A stretch of 64,000 nucleotides of DNA, from NCBI RefSeq assembly GCF_000344685.1, contig NW_006920418.1, positions 217,629 through 281,628 on the forward strand. The letters run 5' to 3'. The translations under genes and the position numbers were made by a program. Shown piece after piece: positions 34,264-45,871 of this stretch. Position 1 is the first letter of the stretch, and every line of letters starts with the position of its first letter. A model generated the notes under the pieces. That model saw only the letters and a program-made list of their open reading frames with translations. It was not told the origin of the DNA and made no database searches. The stretch is from Gloeophyllum trabeum ATCC 11539. Taxonomy: Eukaryota > Basidiomycota > Agaricomycetes > Gloeophyllales > Gloeophyllaceae.

Positions 34264-37200
34264 TCACCCTACAAGTTTCATTAGTAAAAAGCCAATGGTG
34301 GCTACAACCTGTTCCCGATCGTTATGTCAGATGCAGCAGAGATTAGGAATCAATTCAACACATACTAGAGCCGCGATGATGCTAGCGGGGACTCCATTCT
34401 TCAAGAAATCGATATTAGACAGATAGAGTTGCCCGACCTCGTCCTCCTGGGTCGCTCTGGATGCACGCTCATCAGTATTTCGCAGATGCCCAGGTTTTCC
34501 TAACAACGTACGCAGTCTGATTCGGAAATCCTGAAACGGGCATGCCCATTCCCGTCGAACATATTAGGCCAGTGATGAAGACTAGTAAATTCGATTGGTC
34601 CCCTGGGAGATGTGACCCGACCTCTTTGGCAATAGGGCATAATAAGACGCTTGCAATCGTGTGACTAATGAATGTCGACACGACCTGAGGAGGTGACGTA
34701 AGATCCCGGGTAAAGCAGACATGGAAGGACGCACAAGAACAACGATTGAAAGGACAATCACTACGCTATATAGCGAAAGACCTTCAACTAGTTTCCGGAT
34801 AACATCGTCCATATTCTCCAGTAGACCGCTCGAGGTAACGCCTTTGCCTAGAGCTATACCGCCCATGGCCAAGAATACGACCGTCCACAGAAACTGTTCA
34901 AAATCATCCTGGATGGAGGAGACGGCAACGATCAGTCACAAAGGACTCTTGTGAGCATCGCAAGGAACTCGCCTTCTTGAGTACTCCAGTCGCAAAAAAG
35001 GCTACGATCGGGATGATAGCAACGATCCCCATATCCCCAACAAGCCACTCCAATTCGTGCTCAATACACCACAAACCGATAGTCACCAAACAGACGAATA
35101 CGACCCAGTACTGCTTGACAGTGAAACTATCCTTCGCAGCCTTTATGGGTTTGATCTCTATGTCGCCTTCTCCATCCGGTGAGCGCGCCGGTCTGTAGCT
35201 CACAATGAGGAGCAACCAGATCAGCAGGATAGATATTGCCGAGACTGGAATGGCTACTGCGAACCAGCGCGCCCAATCTAGTTTGGGATCCATGTTGTCG
35301 AGAGCGATAAGGTTCTGCGGTGAGGAGATGGGTGAACTCTGGCCCCCGATATTGGCCGCTAATGCAATAGCGAGCTGCAGGAATAATATGAAGTGACGGA
35401 CGATAGTCGATGAAGGGACTGACATACGATTAGACAGGGCGCAAAGGTCGACCTCGGAGGTAAAGTTCTGAGTATGGGCTGCATGACCGTTAGCGCATGG
35501 AGAGTATTGGCTATATCCTACTGACCCGTATAAGAGTGAAACACAGCGTAGGCGCCGCAACATTACTACGATCATATGACCCTCAGTCGAGTCCATTAAA
35601 CCTCCAGATTAATAGCCTACCTGATCCACATACTAGCGAAGCAAGAAACTCCCATGAAGGCCAACAGGACGATGTTGGGTTTCGTGCCAGCAAGACTCAG
35701 GACACGAGTAATCAGCAAGCGATCAATACTCGTCTTGCTGATGGCAGACGCAATGGTGAAGCCCCCGATGAGAAGCATTATCGTCGGTGAGAACATCACC
35801 GAGAAGATGTATCTACGCTGGGTTGAGTATAACACACTCTCGACGCAATGATATTACCTACTTTGTTGCTTCGGGAACTGGGAGCATGTCTCCGTCTGGG
35901 GACCGAATAACTCGCAGACAAGCCATGAGCAGAGGTACCAAGATGGACGTCACAAAAAGCGGGATGGCCTGGATTCACCGTAAGTCGGGTCTAAGTTCAG
36001 GGGAGGCACACATACCTCAGTAGCCCACATGATTGTGGCAAATATCAGGATCGCGAAGCAACGGTTAGCCGGGACTCCCTCTACAGTCCGCACGTCCAGA
36101 AGGGTGATGAACACAGCTACAGCAATGAGCAACGAAAGTATCTTCTTCGTGATCTTGATCCGGCCAACAGGAGTGGGCAAAGAGAGCAATCCCTTCTCTG
36201 GCTCATGCTCCAGAACTGGAGCTCCTGGGAACTCGTCCCCGCTGTCAATCCCTCCTCTGCCCCTCCGTGCGCGGCCTATCATTTGCTTCCAGACCGTATC
36301 ACGTTCCCAGGCAACGTGCTCTCTTTGGTAGAGCCTGAGTTGCCGCTGCGCTGCGCGCAGGTCGCCTTGCGTGACGCATTTTGCATATAAGTTGACAAGT
36401 CGCGTTATGGCGTCGTTGAGCGTGTCCTTCGATTGTTGTGTGAACGGTGGGGTCTGTTCCACAACTTCGCGGAGGTACTGATCTTTCAGCTATGTCCCTC
36501 CGTAAGTATTATAGGACCTGAGGAACGGATTTCAATACACAAACCTCGCTTTCCGTGACCTTGTCGTACCTATCAGCGCTATCGTAAATATGCGGAGAGA
36601 ATGACATAGCCCGTAGCGACGCACTTCTTCAAGATCTTCCGAAACCCCGAATAGTTGACCTCAACGTACGACTTTAGGGACGTAACAGACACATAGAGCG
36701 TCGTTATTCGTCGCTTAAACAGGAGCCGTACATCCATAGCATAATTACTCCTGGACGTCCATACGGACTCGGGGAAGCCTGTGGTCGAGGTTATGCTGTC
36801 TTTCAACTTTGTCACGAGTCTCCGTGCACGGCCGACAGGGGACATGGACGCTCCGTCCTCTCTTGAAGAATGTCCATGGGCATTCTGACGCAGAGACGCT
36901 ATACTAGCCTCAAGATCTGCAAAGTCATCGCTGGACGTCGTGCTATAGCGACGGTGGCGCTCCGTCTTCCGATGGCCGCCTGACGTTCAGGGTGGATACG
37001 CGTAGAGCATCGCTGCGGAAGCATGTACTTACCTCTCGAGCTTGTCCCGACACTGGGCTGACGTCCGATGCCGGGGGGAGACTGTGCTCGCGTTCGGCTC
37101 CGTACGGGGCTCTCATCGTCGTCGTCGTCGTCGTCATCCTCATCGTCTTCGTCAATATCGTGCATGTAATGCTCGTCCGCAACGGGTTCCGATTCATCCT

Positions 37201-37610
37201 GCTCTCTGACGAGTTCCTCCAAGCCAGCGAGTTCCTTCAGCACTTCTGCCTCCTTCGCCTCGTAAAATAGCATGATCTTCTTCAACTCATGGTCGAGGAG
37301 AGGTATAAAGAGCGCATCTGTCGCCGAACTGTCTGCGCGATCAATGAGCGAAGTCCGCTCATTCGATTCTAAGTCGGTATATGGGTGATCCACTCCCGTC
37401 TGCTGCTTCTCCAACTGGTATATAGCCTTCTTCAGGGAATCATAGCTGGAACGCCGGGATAAGCCAAAGATACATCCACAAGCTGCCCGACTCACGCAAT
37501 GTACTCGTCCCACCACTCCGCAACGGCGTTAAACTTGAGCGAAGAACTGTAAAGAGTCTCTTACATCGGCCATTTCCATCACGAAATCGACTGAAATACC
37601 TGAATTTCAT
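34264..37610 (-). CDS. SPX-domain low-affinity phosphate transporter (PHO87/90/91 type)
   Basis: Membrane phosphate carrier with an N-terminal inositol-pyrophosphate-sensing SPX domain and a DASS (SLC13-like) permease. Fifteen exons: 37610-37600, 37546-37496, 37445-37033, 36916-36625, 36569-36545, 36489-36016, 35968-35862, 35812-35621, 35565-35526, 35478-35428, 35374-34973, 34908-34735, 34684-34512, 34456-34366, 34308-34264, giving 846 residues. SPX hallmarks: MKFSSSLKFNAVAEWWDEYI, YDSLKKAIY, LLDHELKKIMLFYEAKEAEV, and NYSGFRKILKKYDKVT (phosphate-sensor lysines). An acidic run of eight Asp follows. The permease has about twelve hydrophobic helices with MWISNVAAP, ANIGGQSSPISSPQN (SNT-like motif) and STFISHTIASV. 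Plasma membrane or vacuole cannot be decided. Intron 11 begins GC, not GT. It is divergent from the TBC gene. Confidence 0.92.
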
Positions 37611-37932
37611 AGCAAACGCCGCAACGTCGAACGCCGCCTCCTCTTCAGATGGATTCACTAATTGTAAAGGGATATACTCCGTCTCCCTGCGGCTTGCCGC
37701 TGGCCCGGATCTTGATACCCAAGCAGGTAGAATGGTGGAAGCAGTAGAATTACCCAAGTCTATCTTAGGGATCCACGACAATGGGCACGGACTAGTATGA
37801 GCTACGCGTGGAAATTATTTGCTTACTGTGAGAATTATCCCCCTCACATAATCCGCTGCAGTCCCTCGTTACTTGAAACGATGTACACGACGCCCAGATG
37901 CACGTCGGACGTGTTGCAAAAGACCGGCAGCA
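37611..37932. promoter_or_regulatory. Divergent promoter region, phosphate transporter / TBC protein
   Basis: 322 bp between the two start codons. I see no clear CACGTG Pho4 site here. Minus-strand open frame in this part is leader sequence, not a gene. Confidence 0.4.
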
Positions 37933-40900
37933 ATGAATTCCAGCCCATCCCCTGGCCCTGCGACGACTCCCGTTCATTTACACCCCCTTTCGCCTGACGA
38001 AGGCGCGTCTCGCAGCGGTCGCAGAACACGAGGCAGCCAGCACTCGGGGCACGCCAGAGCGGCCACAAGCTACTTCGCAGAGAGAGCGAGCCAGGAGAAA
38101 GGTGCGCTCCGAACTGGGACCTCTGGCGCGAACTGGGACGGCAGTGTACGGGGCTACGGTAAGGCGGAGATAGGGAAAGACGACGGACGCGAACCGACGG
38201 TGCTGTGGGATAGACCGGCACCTCTTTTCATAGTTGGGTCCTCAAAAGACTCCCCTGCGTCACTACCACTTACCCCTCGCAGGAGAGCAGAGTCGTTGGT
38301 TCCGTCGGAGCTGGGCCCCGTCGCGACCTCGCATGTCCTATCTACACAATGGCATGAATACTCAGATGAAGCTATACAGTCGGCTGTGTCCAGTCTGAAG
38401 GCCGCCCAGCCGTCTGCTGACGGTGGCAATAATATGTATCACCCAGTAATCCGGGTCCTCTCGTCCGCGGTTCATAACCTCACCAAGGCAAGAATAGAAC
38501 TAGAAGAGAGTCGCAATAAACTCCGAGAGAAGGAGGAAATACGTCGCAACAAAGCAGAGGACCTCCTGAAGAAGCTTGAGCCCTCAGAGCAGGACATTGC
38601 AAGGCGCGTCCTGGAGACTTTGTTCTCGGACGAAGCGAAAGAAGAAGGCAAGGACAAGAGTATCCCCAATAAACACAGTTACATAGTATGTTTGGCTTCT
38701 CCACGACTTGCCCGCAGCTGACGGCGGATATAGTCCCTGAAAGACTCCTTGTCGGAGGCTATCTCGGATGAAGTTGGCCGCCCTTCGAGCATGCCACAAT
38801 CCATCACCGTCCCTACAATGTCCACTGTGGACGAGGATGCTGCCACCATCGCTACCTCCGTAACCACGGACTACGGTGCTGTCATCGAGACGCACTACGC
38901 CGAGAGCACCCTCAGCGAAGCCCAGCACCTGGCCGACCATACATCGGACGCTACCCCGGATGAAGCTACCGACGTCGCATCGACCAAGTCCGAGAAGGCT
39001 GGGATCGGCGAATGGATGGGCACATGGTGGGTCAAGGGCAAGACCCGGAGTCGCAGTCCGGGGGTGTCATCTCTGGACGAACAGCGCAGTAGCCAGGACA
39101 AGGAAACCCAGGCTGAACAACCAGAGAGCGCGGTGTCTTCCCCTGCGTCTGAGCAGCCTCCTCACAAGTCAAACAGGCGGAAAGCTGCAAGGAGCGTGTT
39201 TGGCACTCTTGGATTTTCCATTCTCAACCCTGCCTCTGCGTCTAACAGAAAGCTGCGACGTAACTTATCTGTAACGGATGTGAACACGTTCGCCGAGCCA
39301 GGCTCGTCAGATGACCGGGTATCGATATCCGTCTCAACTTCAAGCACACCTCTGCCGACGCCGTCGACGCTGCCGGCGATACCGTCCGGTGGCGACGTCT
39401 TCAAATCAGGTCCCGCTAGCTCGGCCTCATCCGCTCAAGTGCAGCAGGATTCACTCGTGCAGGGATCATCTTTACGAGCAATCGTTCACGCGACTCGCGT
39501 GATGACCTCTGATCCGGGCAGCATCTTGGTCGACCATGGGCGCGAGACTGGCCCGCTCATATCAGAGCTGGCCATGGAGCTAGTGCGTAACGCCCGGGAA
39601 CAAGGCTTGATATTCCGAGAGAAGCCTAAGGAGAAGAAAGAGAAGAAGAAGTTGGACGGCGAAGCCCTTCCTCAGCCCCAGCCGACTCTTTCTAAGCCTG
39701 GAATTGACCCTGCAGAGGTTCTGAGCCGTGTCGCGGTCAGCAAAGGAGACGCTGCGATTTCTAGACATAGAGCGCGGAAACCTTCTATTGGTATCCCATC
39801 CGCCCTGTCTTCCCCTATTTTCGGTACGTTCTTCTCGCAGCAACAGAAGAGGCTCTCGACCATGGTCGATGCGATACAGAAGAGTGCCGGCGTCGTGACC
39901 GAAACATCAACCGCAGCACAACAAGCGTCTGTTGGAGGTGCTCCTGCCAGTGGCAGCAAGCCTGGGTCTGTGCCACTTGATGCTATCATTCCCGTGAATG
40001 CCAAACCGCCCACACAGTACCTATCACGAACGTATACATCGCTTGCGTCACGCGATTTCCGCCCGTCTATTCCTCTGCCAAACGCCGCGCAAAGGTTCTC
40101 TGTGTATCACGACGAAGAAAATCAGGAACCACTGACAGATCGGTATGGCTTCATGTACGACGTGTCGCAGTACGACTTTTTGCTTCTTCTTCGTGCCAAG
40201 GAGTGTGGCAATACGGCTCCCGCTTGTCTCACTGGCATAAAAATCGCAGATCGATTTGAGGACGGCAACTGGTCTGACGAAGATGAAGACGCTCCTAAGG
40301 ACCATATTGAAGTTGTGAGGGAACGGTGTGATTGCAGCGGCGGTGATTTGATGGACTGGACCAGTACGGTTAGCACGCGTTCAACCATATTTACTTCAGG
40401 GGATGACTCTAGGTCCACACATTCTCGCAAGTCGCGCGCGACGTCTCCGGCATCTTCGAAAGGCCGCCCGCGGTCGTCCACTCTGACCCCTAACCCTGTC
40501 TCCACCGTGCAGACCCTCCGATCGGTTACCTCTATTCTGTCCATTGAAGATGGTACACCACGGCACGTCTGCGCGAATACCATCCGGAGACTGCTGGCAC
40601 AGTTGACAGAGATCCATGATCAGCACCAGACAGCGCGTCGGAAAGAGTGGGACGCCTTTGTCAATAAACGACGCAAAGCAAGGGCTTCGAAGGGTACTAC
40701 CACATCCGTTGCTTCGACTTCTGCTGGAGCAGCGGCCGTCTTAGGTCTCGGGAGCTCTGTGGAAGAAGAGGAGCTATCACATTCCGAAGGTTTGATTGGT
40801 TTTGCGCAGCTGGGATTATCGTCGAGTCGCGACGAGAGGAGGGAATTCGATCGTCTTGTTCGCTCCGGTATTCCTCTCGTATACCGATCGAAGGTGTGGT

Positions 40901-41831
40901 TTGAATGCAGCGGAGCATTGGAAATGATGGAACCTGGGCTTTTCCGGGATTTATTGTCCGAACCCGATGGAGGCAGCGGGGTATCCATAGAGATCGAAAA
41001 AGACGTTGGACGCACTATGCCGCTCAATATTTTCTTCGGCGGTGATGGCACTGGTGTCGACAAATTACGAAGGGTATTAACGGCCTATAGTCGGTGAGTC
41101 GCCGTTGTAATCAGAGTACCCTCCGTTATCCTACCTGCTTACCTGCGCGATCAAGACGTAACCCAGCTGTCGGCTACTGCCAAGGAATGAACCTCATTAC
41201 ATCGACCCTTTTGCTAGTCCATGCCGATGAAGAGGAAGCGTTCTGGGTCCTCGCGGCCATCGTCGAGCGTATCCTTCCGGAGGAATTTTTCTCGCCATCG
41301 CTGCTACCTTCTCGGGCATGTCCGTTGGTGCTAATGGATTACGTGCAAGAATTCATGCCGAAACTACATGCTCACTTGAACCAACTCGGTGTAGACTTAC
41401 CGGCCATATGTTTCTCATGGTTCCTTTCCCTCTTCACGGACTGCTTACCAGTTGAGGTACGCGGGAAATTAGTGGGGTGCTTTACGGTACTGAACTTAAC
41501 TCGCAGACCCTCTTCCGCGTCTGGGACGTATTTCTCGTGGATGGTATAGACGTTTTGTTCCGCATTGCGTTGGCAATTCTTCGCAGCAGTGAGCAAGAAC
41601 TATTGCGTTGCGAGTCTATACCTGCTGTGTATGTCTCGCTTGAAAGTCTCCCCACGCGGATGTGGCAGGCAGACAAATTACTGCAGGTAAGGTGGAGTTA
41701 ATTGCTCTGAATCCTGCTCGCTGACGTTGTGATTGAAGCATGAGGCTGAGCTTCGCCCGTCTCTTACGCGCTCGGATATACGGAAGCGTCACGATACCCA
41801 TGTGGCAGCTCTCAAGCAATGCCTTACATAG
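37933..41831 (+). CDS. TBC-domain Rab GTPase-activating protein
   Basis: Exons 37933-38685, 38734-41093, 41156-41456, 41507-41686, 41739-41831, totalling 1,228 residues. The first 900 residues are mostly low complexity and Ser/Thr/Ala-rich, with a predicted coiled coil at about 190-240 (KARIELEESRNKLREKEEIR) and a Lys-rich patch (EKPKEKKEKKKLD). The TBC domain fills about residues 1000-1220. It has RSGIPLVYRSKVW, the arginine finger in IEKDVGRTMP, the glutamine finger in RRNPAVGYCQGMN, then PAICFSWFLSLFTDCLP and LFRVWDVFLVDG. Both catalytic fingers are present, so GAP activity towards a Rab in membrane traffic is likely; the Rab is unknown. The first exon joins to 38734 after skipping a stop at 38731. 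Confidence 0.9.
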
Positions 41832-41919
41832 ATCTTCCGCATGTTGCCCATGTACTCTAAACTTTGTGGTCGTATTCTACCATCACGCTGCATCCAAATG
41901 TATGTCTAGTGTTTCCCAG

Positions 41920-41993
41920 AGACCCGACACCGGGGAGCTTACTCTTCACGCTGCTTCAGCGATGACCTCTTCCTGCGAAATGGAGACTGCGTG
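41920..41993 (+). other. Coding-like segment split by transposon E2 (left part)
   Basis: After an acceptor-like CCCAG a frame reads GAYSSRCFSDDLFLRNGDCV up to the E2 target duplication. It continues in the same frame after the element at 44803-44877 (TMAGALVLTDTLDERRRRLF), followed by a GTGAGT donor-like site. I do not recognise the product, and its relation to the TBC gene 90 bp upstream is unclear. Confidence 0.4.
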
Positions 41994-42129
41994 TACCGTT
42001 GCCGAGCAGGACCAGGTCGACTTCAGGAAATCGAGCACAGCAATGCGGGCTTGCACTCGGGGTCCTGGCACCGCGTGATGGAAGAGAGTGACATCCACCT
42101 CTAAATATCGAGTTCCTCCTGTGCTAATG

Positions 42130-42763
42130 CTTGTTGACTTCTATGAGCTCTCTAAGTACACTTATATTAGGTCAGAGAGTATGGAGAGAGCCTATATACA
42201 TAGTCTGGTACAGTATATGTGTAATTAGCACCCTTCTCTGTATGAATTATGCAATACTATATATTACCAAGGTCTGCCTATGGTATAAGTACTAGTGACA
42301 ACTCTGCTTCGTTGTTGAAGATCTAGAAATACCATGTAGTCCGGTCATAGCTTGTATACACTCGGCATGGAATTGTAGGAGTGGTGGTGTTTCAGGATTG
42401 ATGTGACTCTCTAACACGCATCCCGAGTCGGAAGGTAACAAGGTACATTGGTGAAGTACCCTGTGCCTCAAAGGCTCCAACAAGAATTCCAGTGGAGGAA
42501 AGTGCTATTTGAAGCAATGTATTGCACTTTATAGTAGGTTGGATAGCTAACGACAGTGGACTATATGTTGGTATCAGAAACTGGCCAGTGAATTAAGTAC
42601 ATGTCCTAGGCTACTACTAAATCTGAGTGTGACCAGTCTCATCTCCTGGCAACTTGTATCATTATCATCAATGTAGAGAAACATTGAACATGTCACCATT
42701 GAAGCTGCTACTTAGTTGAAGCTTCAATACGGCTTGAATGAACAATGCTCTACCGTGCCGAGC
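42130..42763. repeat. Direct repeat copy 1 (left of gap)
   Basis: Internal E2 sequence, repeated at 43069-43704 with an offset of 939 bp. The two copies appear identical except for two single-T deletions in the last 20 bases before the N run. It is probably one genomic segment assembled twice. Confidence 0.85.
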
Positions 42764-43068
42764 NNNNNNNNNNNNNNNNNNNNNNNNNNNNNNNNNNNNN
42801 NNNNNNNNNNNNNNNNNNNNNNNNNNNNNNNNNNNNNNNNNNNNNNNNNNNNNNNNNNNNNNNNNNNNNNNNNNNNNNNNNNNNNNNNNNNNNNNNNNNN
42901 NNNNNNNNNNNNNNNNNNNNNNNNNNNNNNNNNNNNNNNNNNNNNNNNNNNNNNNNNNNNNNNNNNNNNNNNNNNNNNNNNNNNNNNNNNNNNNNNNNNN
43001 NNNNNNNNNNNNNNNNNNNNNNNNNNNNNNNNNNNNNNNNNNNNNNNNNNNNNNNNNNNNNNNNNNNN
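42764..43068. other. Assembly gap, 305 N
   Basis: Run of 305 N between two copies of the same 635-bp sequence. The flanks suggest overlapping contig ends rather than missing sequence. Confidence 0.99.
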
Positions 43069-43704
43069 CTTGTTGACTTCTATGAGCTCTCTAAGTACAC
43101 TTATATTAGGTCAGAGAGTATGGAGAGAGCCTATATACATAGTCTGGTACAGTATATGTGTAATTAGCACCCTTCTCTGTATGAATTATGCAATACTATA
43201 TATTACCAAGGTCTGCCTATGGTATAAGTACTAGTGACAACTCTGCTTCGTTGTTGAAGATCTAGAAATACCATGTAGTCCGGTCATAGCTTGTATACAC
43301 TCGGCATGGAATTGTAGGAGTGGTGGTGTTTCAGGATTGATGTGACTCTCTAACACGCATCCCGAGTCGGAAGGTAACAAGGTACATTGGTGAAGTACCC
43401 TGTGCCTCAAAGGCTCCAACAAGAATTCCAGTGGAGGAAAGTGCTATTTGAAGCAATGTATTGCACTTTATAGTAGGTTGGATAGCTAACGACAGTGGAC
43501 TATATGTTGGTATCAGAAACTGGCCAGTGAATTAAGTACATGTCCTAGGCTACTACTAAATCTGAGTGTGACCAGTCTCATCTCCTGGCAACTTGTATCA
43601 TTATCATCAATGTAGAGAAACATTGAACATGTCACCATTGAAGCTGCTACTTAGTTGAAGCTTCAATACGGCTTGAATGAACAATGCTTCTACCGTTGCC
43701 GAGC
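43069..43704. repeat. Direct repeat copy 2 (right of gap)
   Basis: Same sequence as 42130-42763. It runs into the left TIR of E1 at 43691. The inverted form of the same segment is found inside E1 at about 43867-44473. Confidence 0.85.
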
Positions 43705-44606
43705 AGGACCAGGTCGACTTTGAGCGTCGCGAGTTCGGATTGTGGCGTTGGGGTCTCTGTGGCGTGGATCTGTGACCTGTAGTCACATTTCCAGTAGCTA
43801 GACGTCTACCATATATAGTGTGACCACCGCCATACTCGGGTGGTACTGAAGTTAACTTCGGAAGCATTGTTCATTCAAGCCATATTGAAGCTTCAACTAA
43901 GTAGCAGCTTCAATGGTGACATGTTCAATGTTTCTCTACATTGATGATACAAGTTGCCAGGAGATGAGACTGGTCACACTCAGATTTAGTAGTAGCCTAG
44001 GACATGTACTTAATTCACTGGCTGGCTTCTGATACCAACATATAGTCCACTGTTGTTAGCTATTCAACCTACTATAAAGTGCAATACATTGCTTCAAATA
44101 GCACTTTCCTCCACTGGAATTCTTGTTGGAGCCTTTGAGGCACAGGGTACTTCACCAATGTACCTTGTTACCTTCCGAGTCGGGAGGCGTGTTAGAGAGT
44201 CACATCAATCCTGAAACACCACCACTCCTACAATTCCATGCCGAGTGTATACAAACTATGAACCGGACTACATGGTATCGCTAGATCTTCAACAATGAAG
44301 CAGAGTTGTCACTTATACCATAGGCAGACCTTGGTAATATATAGTATTGCATAATTCATACAGAGAAGGCTGCTAATTACACATATACTGTACCAGACTA
44401 TGTATATAGGCTCTCTCCATACTCTCAGACCTAATAGAAGTGAACTTAGAGAGCACATAGAAGTCAACAAGCATTAGCACAGGAGGAACTCGATATTTAG
44501 AGGTGGATGTCACTCTTTTCCATCACGCGGTGCCAGGACCCCGATCGCAAGCCCGCATTGCTGTGCTCGATTTCCTAAAGTCGACCTGGTCCTGCTCGGC
44601 AACGGT
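43691..44606. mobile_element. TIR DNA transposon E1 (inner, nested in E2)
   Basis: A 916-bp element with 30-bp TIRs of the same family as E2, in opposite orientation, flanked by ATGCTTC on both sides (43684-43690 and 44607-44613). It carries the same internal sequence as E2 inverted, so the left E2 half and E1 together form a large inverted repeat. It has no transposase; the longest frames are about 60-86 codons without motifs. Confidence 0.85.
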
Positions 44607-44802
44607 ATGCTTCCTGCTTGGGCCTCGAAGTTGCCTTCAGTACCACCCAAGTATGGCGGTAGTCACACTATATATGGTAGACGTCTAGCTACTGGAAATG
44701 TGACTACAGGTCACAGATCCACGCCACAGAGACCCCAACGCCACAATCCGAACTCGCGACGCTCAAAGTCGACCTGGTCCTGCTCGGCAACGGTACTGCG
44801 TG

Positions 44803-45288
44803 ACAATGGCCGGGGCTCTGGTTCTCACCGATACCCTTGATGAAAGAAGGCGGCGTCTCTTTTCGCCATACTCGCGAGTGAGTGATTCCTGAACCCCGAT
44901 CACGTTGAGTACCTGTCTTCGACATCTTCTCGTGTTCTCGATCGTGGTGCGGTTCCGACGAGGTATGGAACTGCTAACTCCGCTTGCGCTTCTCGCCGTC
45001 AGCGTCTGGCAAGACGCAGTAAATACTCGTCTTTTGACGTGCTTGTCCATGTGGCCGAGGGCCCGAGGGCCTGCTTTGGCTCTGATCCGAAGGGCTTCCT
45101 GCTAACGCTTCATCTAGTAGTTTGCTTTCCAAGTATCATCAGGCAATTTCCAGTCTGAGGGACCGACAGGCAAAGGCTATCGAGCATCGGGATGGCGATG
45201 CATCACACTCAGGGCTGGGCCTTAGTGGCGACAAAGCTTCCTGGGTATCGAATGATCAGAAGAACGTCACTGCCTTGGAAGAACCTTG
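44803..45288 (+). other. Coding-like segments after transposon E2
   Basis: 44803-44877 continues the frame interrupted by E2. Two further protein-like stretches follow: 44910-45119 (ASRRQRLARRSKYSSFDVLV, then HVAEGPRACFGSDPKGF) and 45122-45288 (LLSKYHQAISSLRDRQAKAI, ending VTALEEP then TGA). They could be exons of one gene, but the first intron would be only 32 nt, so I could not build a sound model. Product unknown. Confidence 0.35.
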
Positions 45289-45871
45289 ATCACTCGGAGG
45301 CAGGAATCGCCGATGGACTGTGGATGGACTTGGGGGTAGGACATCGAGACTTGTTCTCCTAGTTCGGTATCCGAACTCCTTACTTCGTCGAAGTCGTGGT
45401 TGTCCTTCTGTCTGGCCGACACCGCGATGAGGGCCCACTACCTCAGGGTCCCTAGCTCCTCATCGATCGTTACGGGCAAAGTAAGGCACGGTGGTGACTG
45501 GTCGCTGGCAGCTATCGTGCTTTCTTGATCTTTTGGAGACATTGCAGCCACGATGGTCGGGACTGTGTTCAAGAGATCGTCACCCGCCCATTTCGGTCCT
45601 CAGCTTTCTACTCTGCCGCAAACTTAACATTTTTAATCAGCTAATACTAGCAATGGAAAGGCGCAAACGACCTGAGAGGCGTGAATATACAGGATTGTCC
45701 TAGTGCATCCGAACCCGCGCCCGAGCGTATATTACATGGCAAAGACTTTGTAGTCTTTGGACTTCTCCAAAGGTCAGGCGACCAGATAGCAGATCAACGG
45801 TGGAGAATATTATTGCTTCTTCTGATCATTATATACTAAACCATCCTATCAACAGGAATTGCATATACATG
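45289..45871. other. Intergenic
   Basis: No gene supportable between the coding-like segments and the F-box/LRR-like gene. Confidence 0.35.

Larger units (their letters stand above)
41994..44794. mobile_element. TIR DNA transposon E2 (outer, non-autonomous)
   Basis: Outer element. The left end starts TACCGTTGCCGAGCAGGACC at 41994; the right end is the inverted copy ending CGGT at 44794. The TIR is about 29 bp. It is flanked by an exact 8-bp target duplication, ACTGCGTG (41986-41993 and 44795-44802). It contains a second copy, E1, and an N gap. Subtracting E1 with its target copy (923 bp) and the repeated segment plus gap (939 bp) leaves about 939 bp, close to E1's 916. No transposase frame is present. 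The 7-8 bp target size suggests a hAT-like superfamily, but that is inference. Confidence 0.85.

Noticed and set aside
42550..42580. ttggtatcagaaact inside the E element, resembling a tRNA-Met primer-binding site of a Copia LTR element
   Set aside because: No LTR pair, gag or pol was found, and the element ends are short TIRs with 7-8 bp target duplications, as in DNA transposons.
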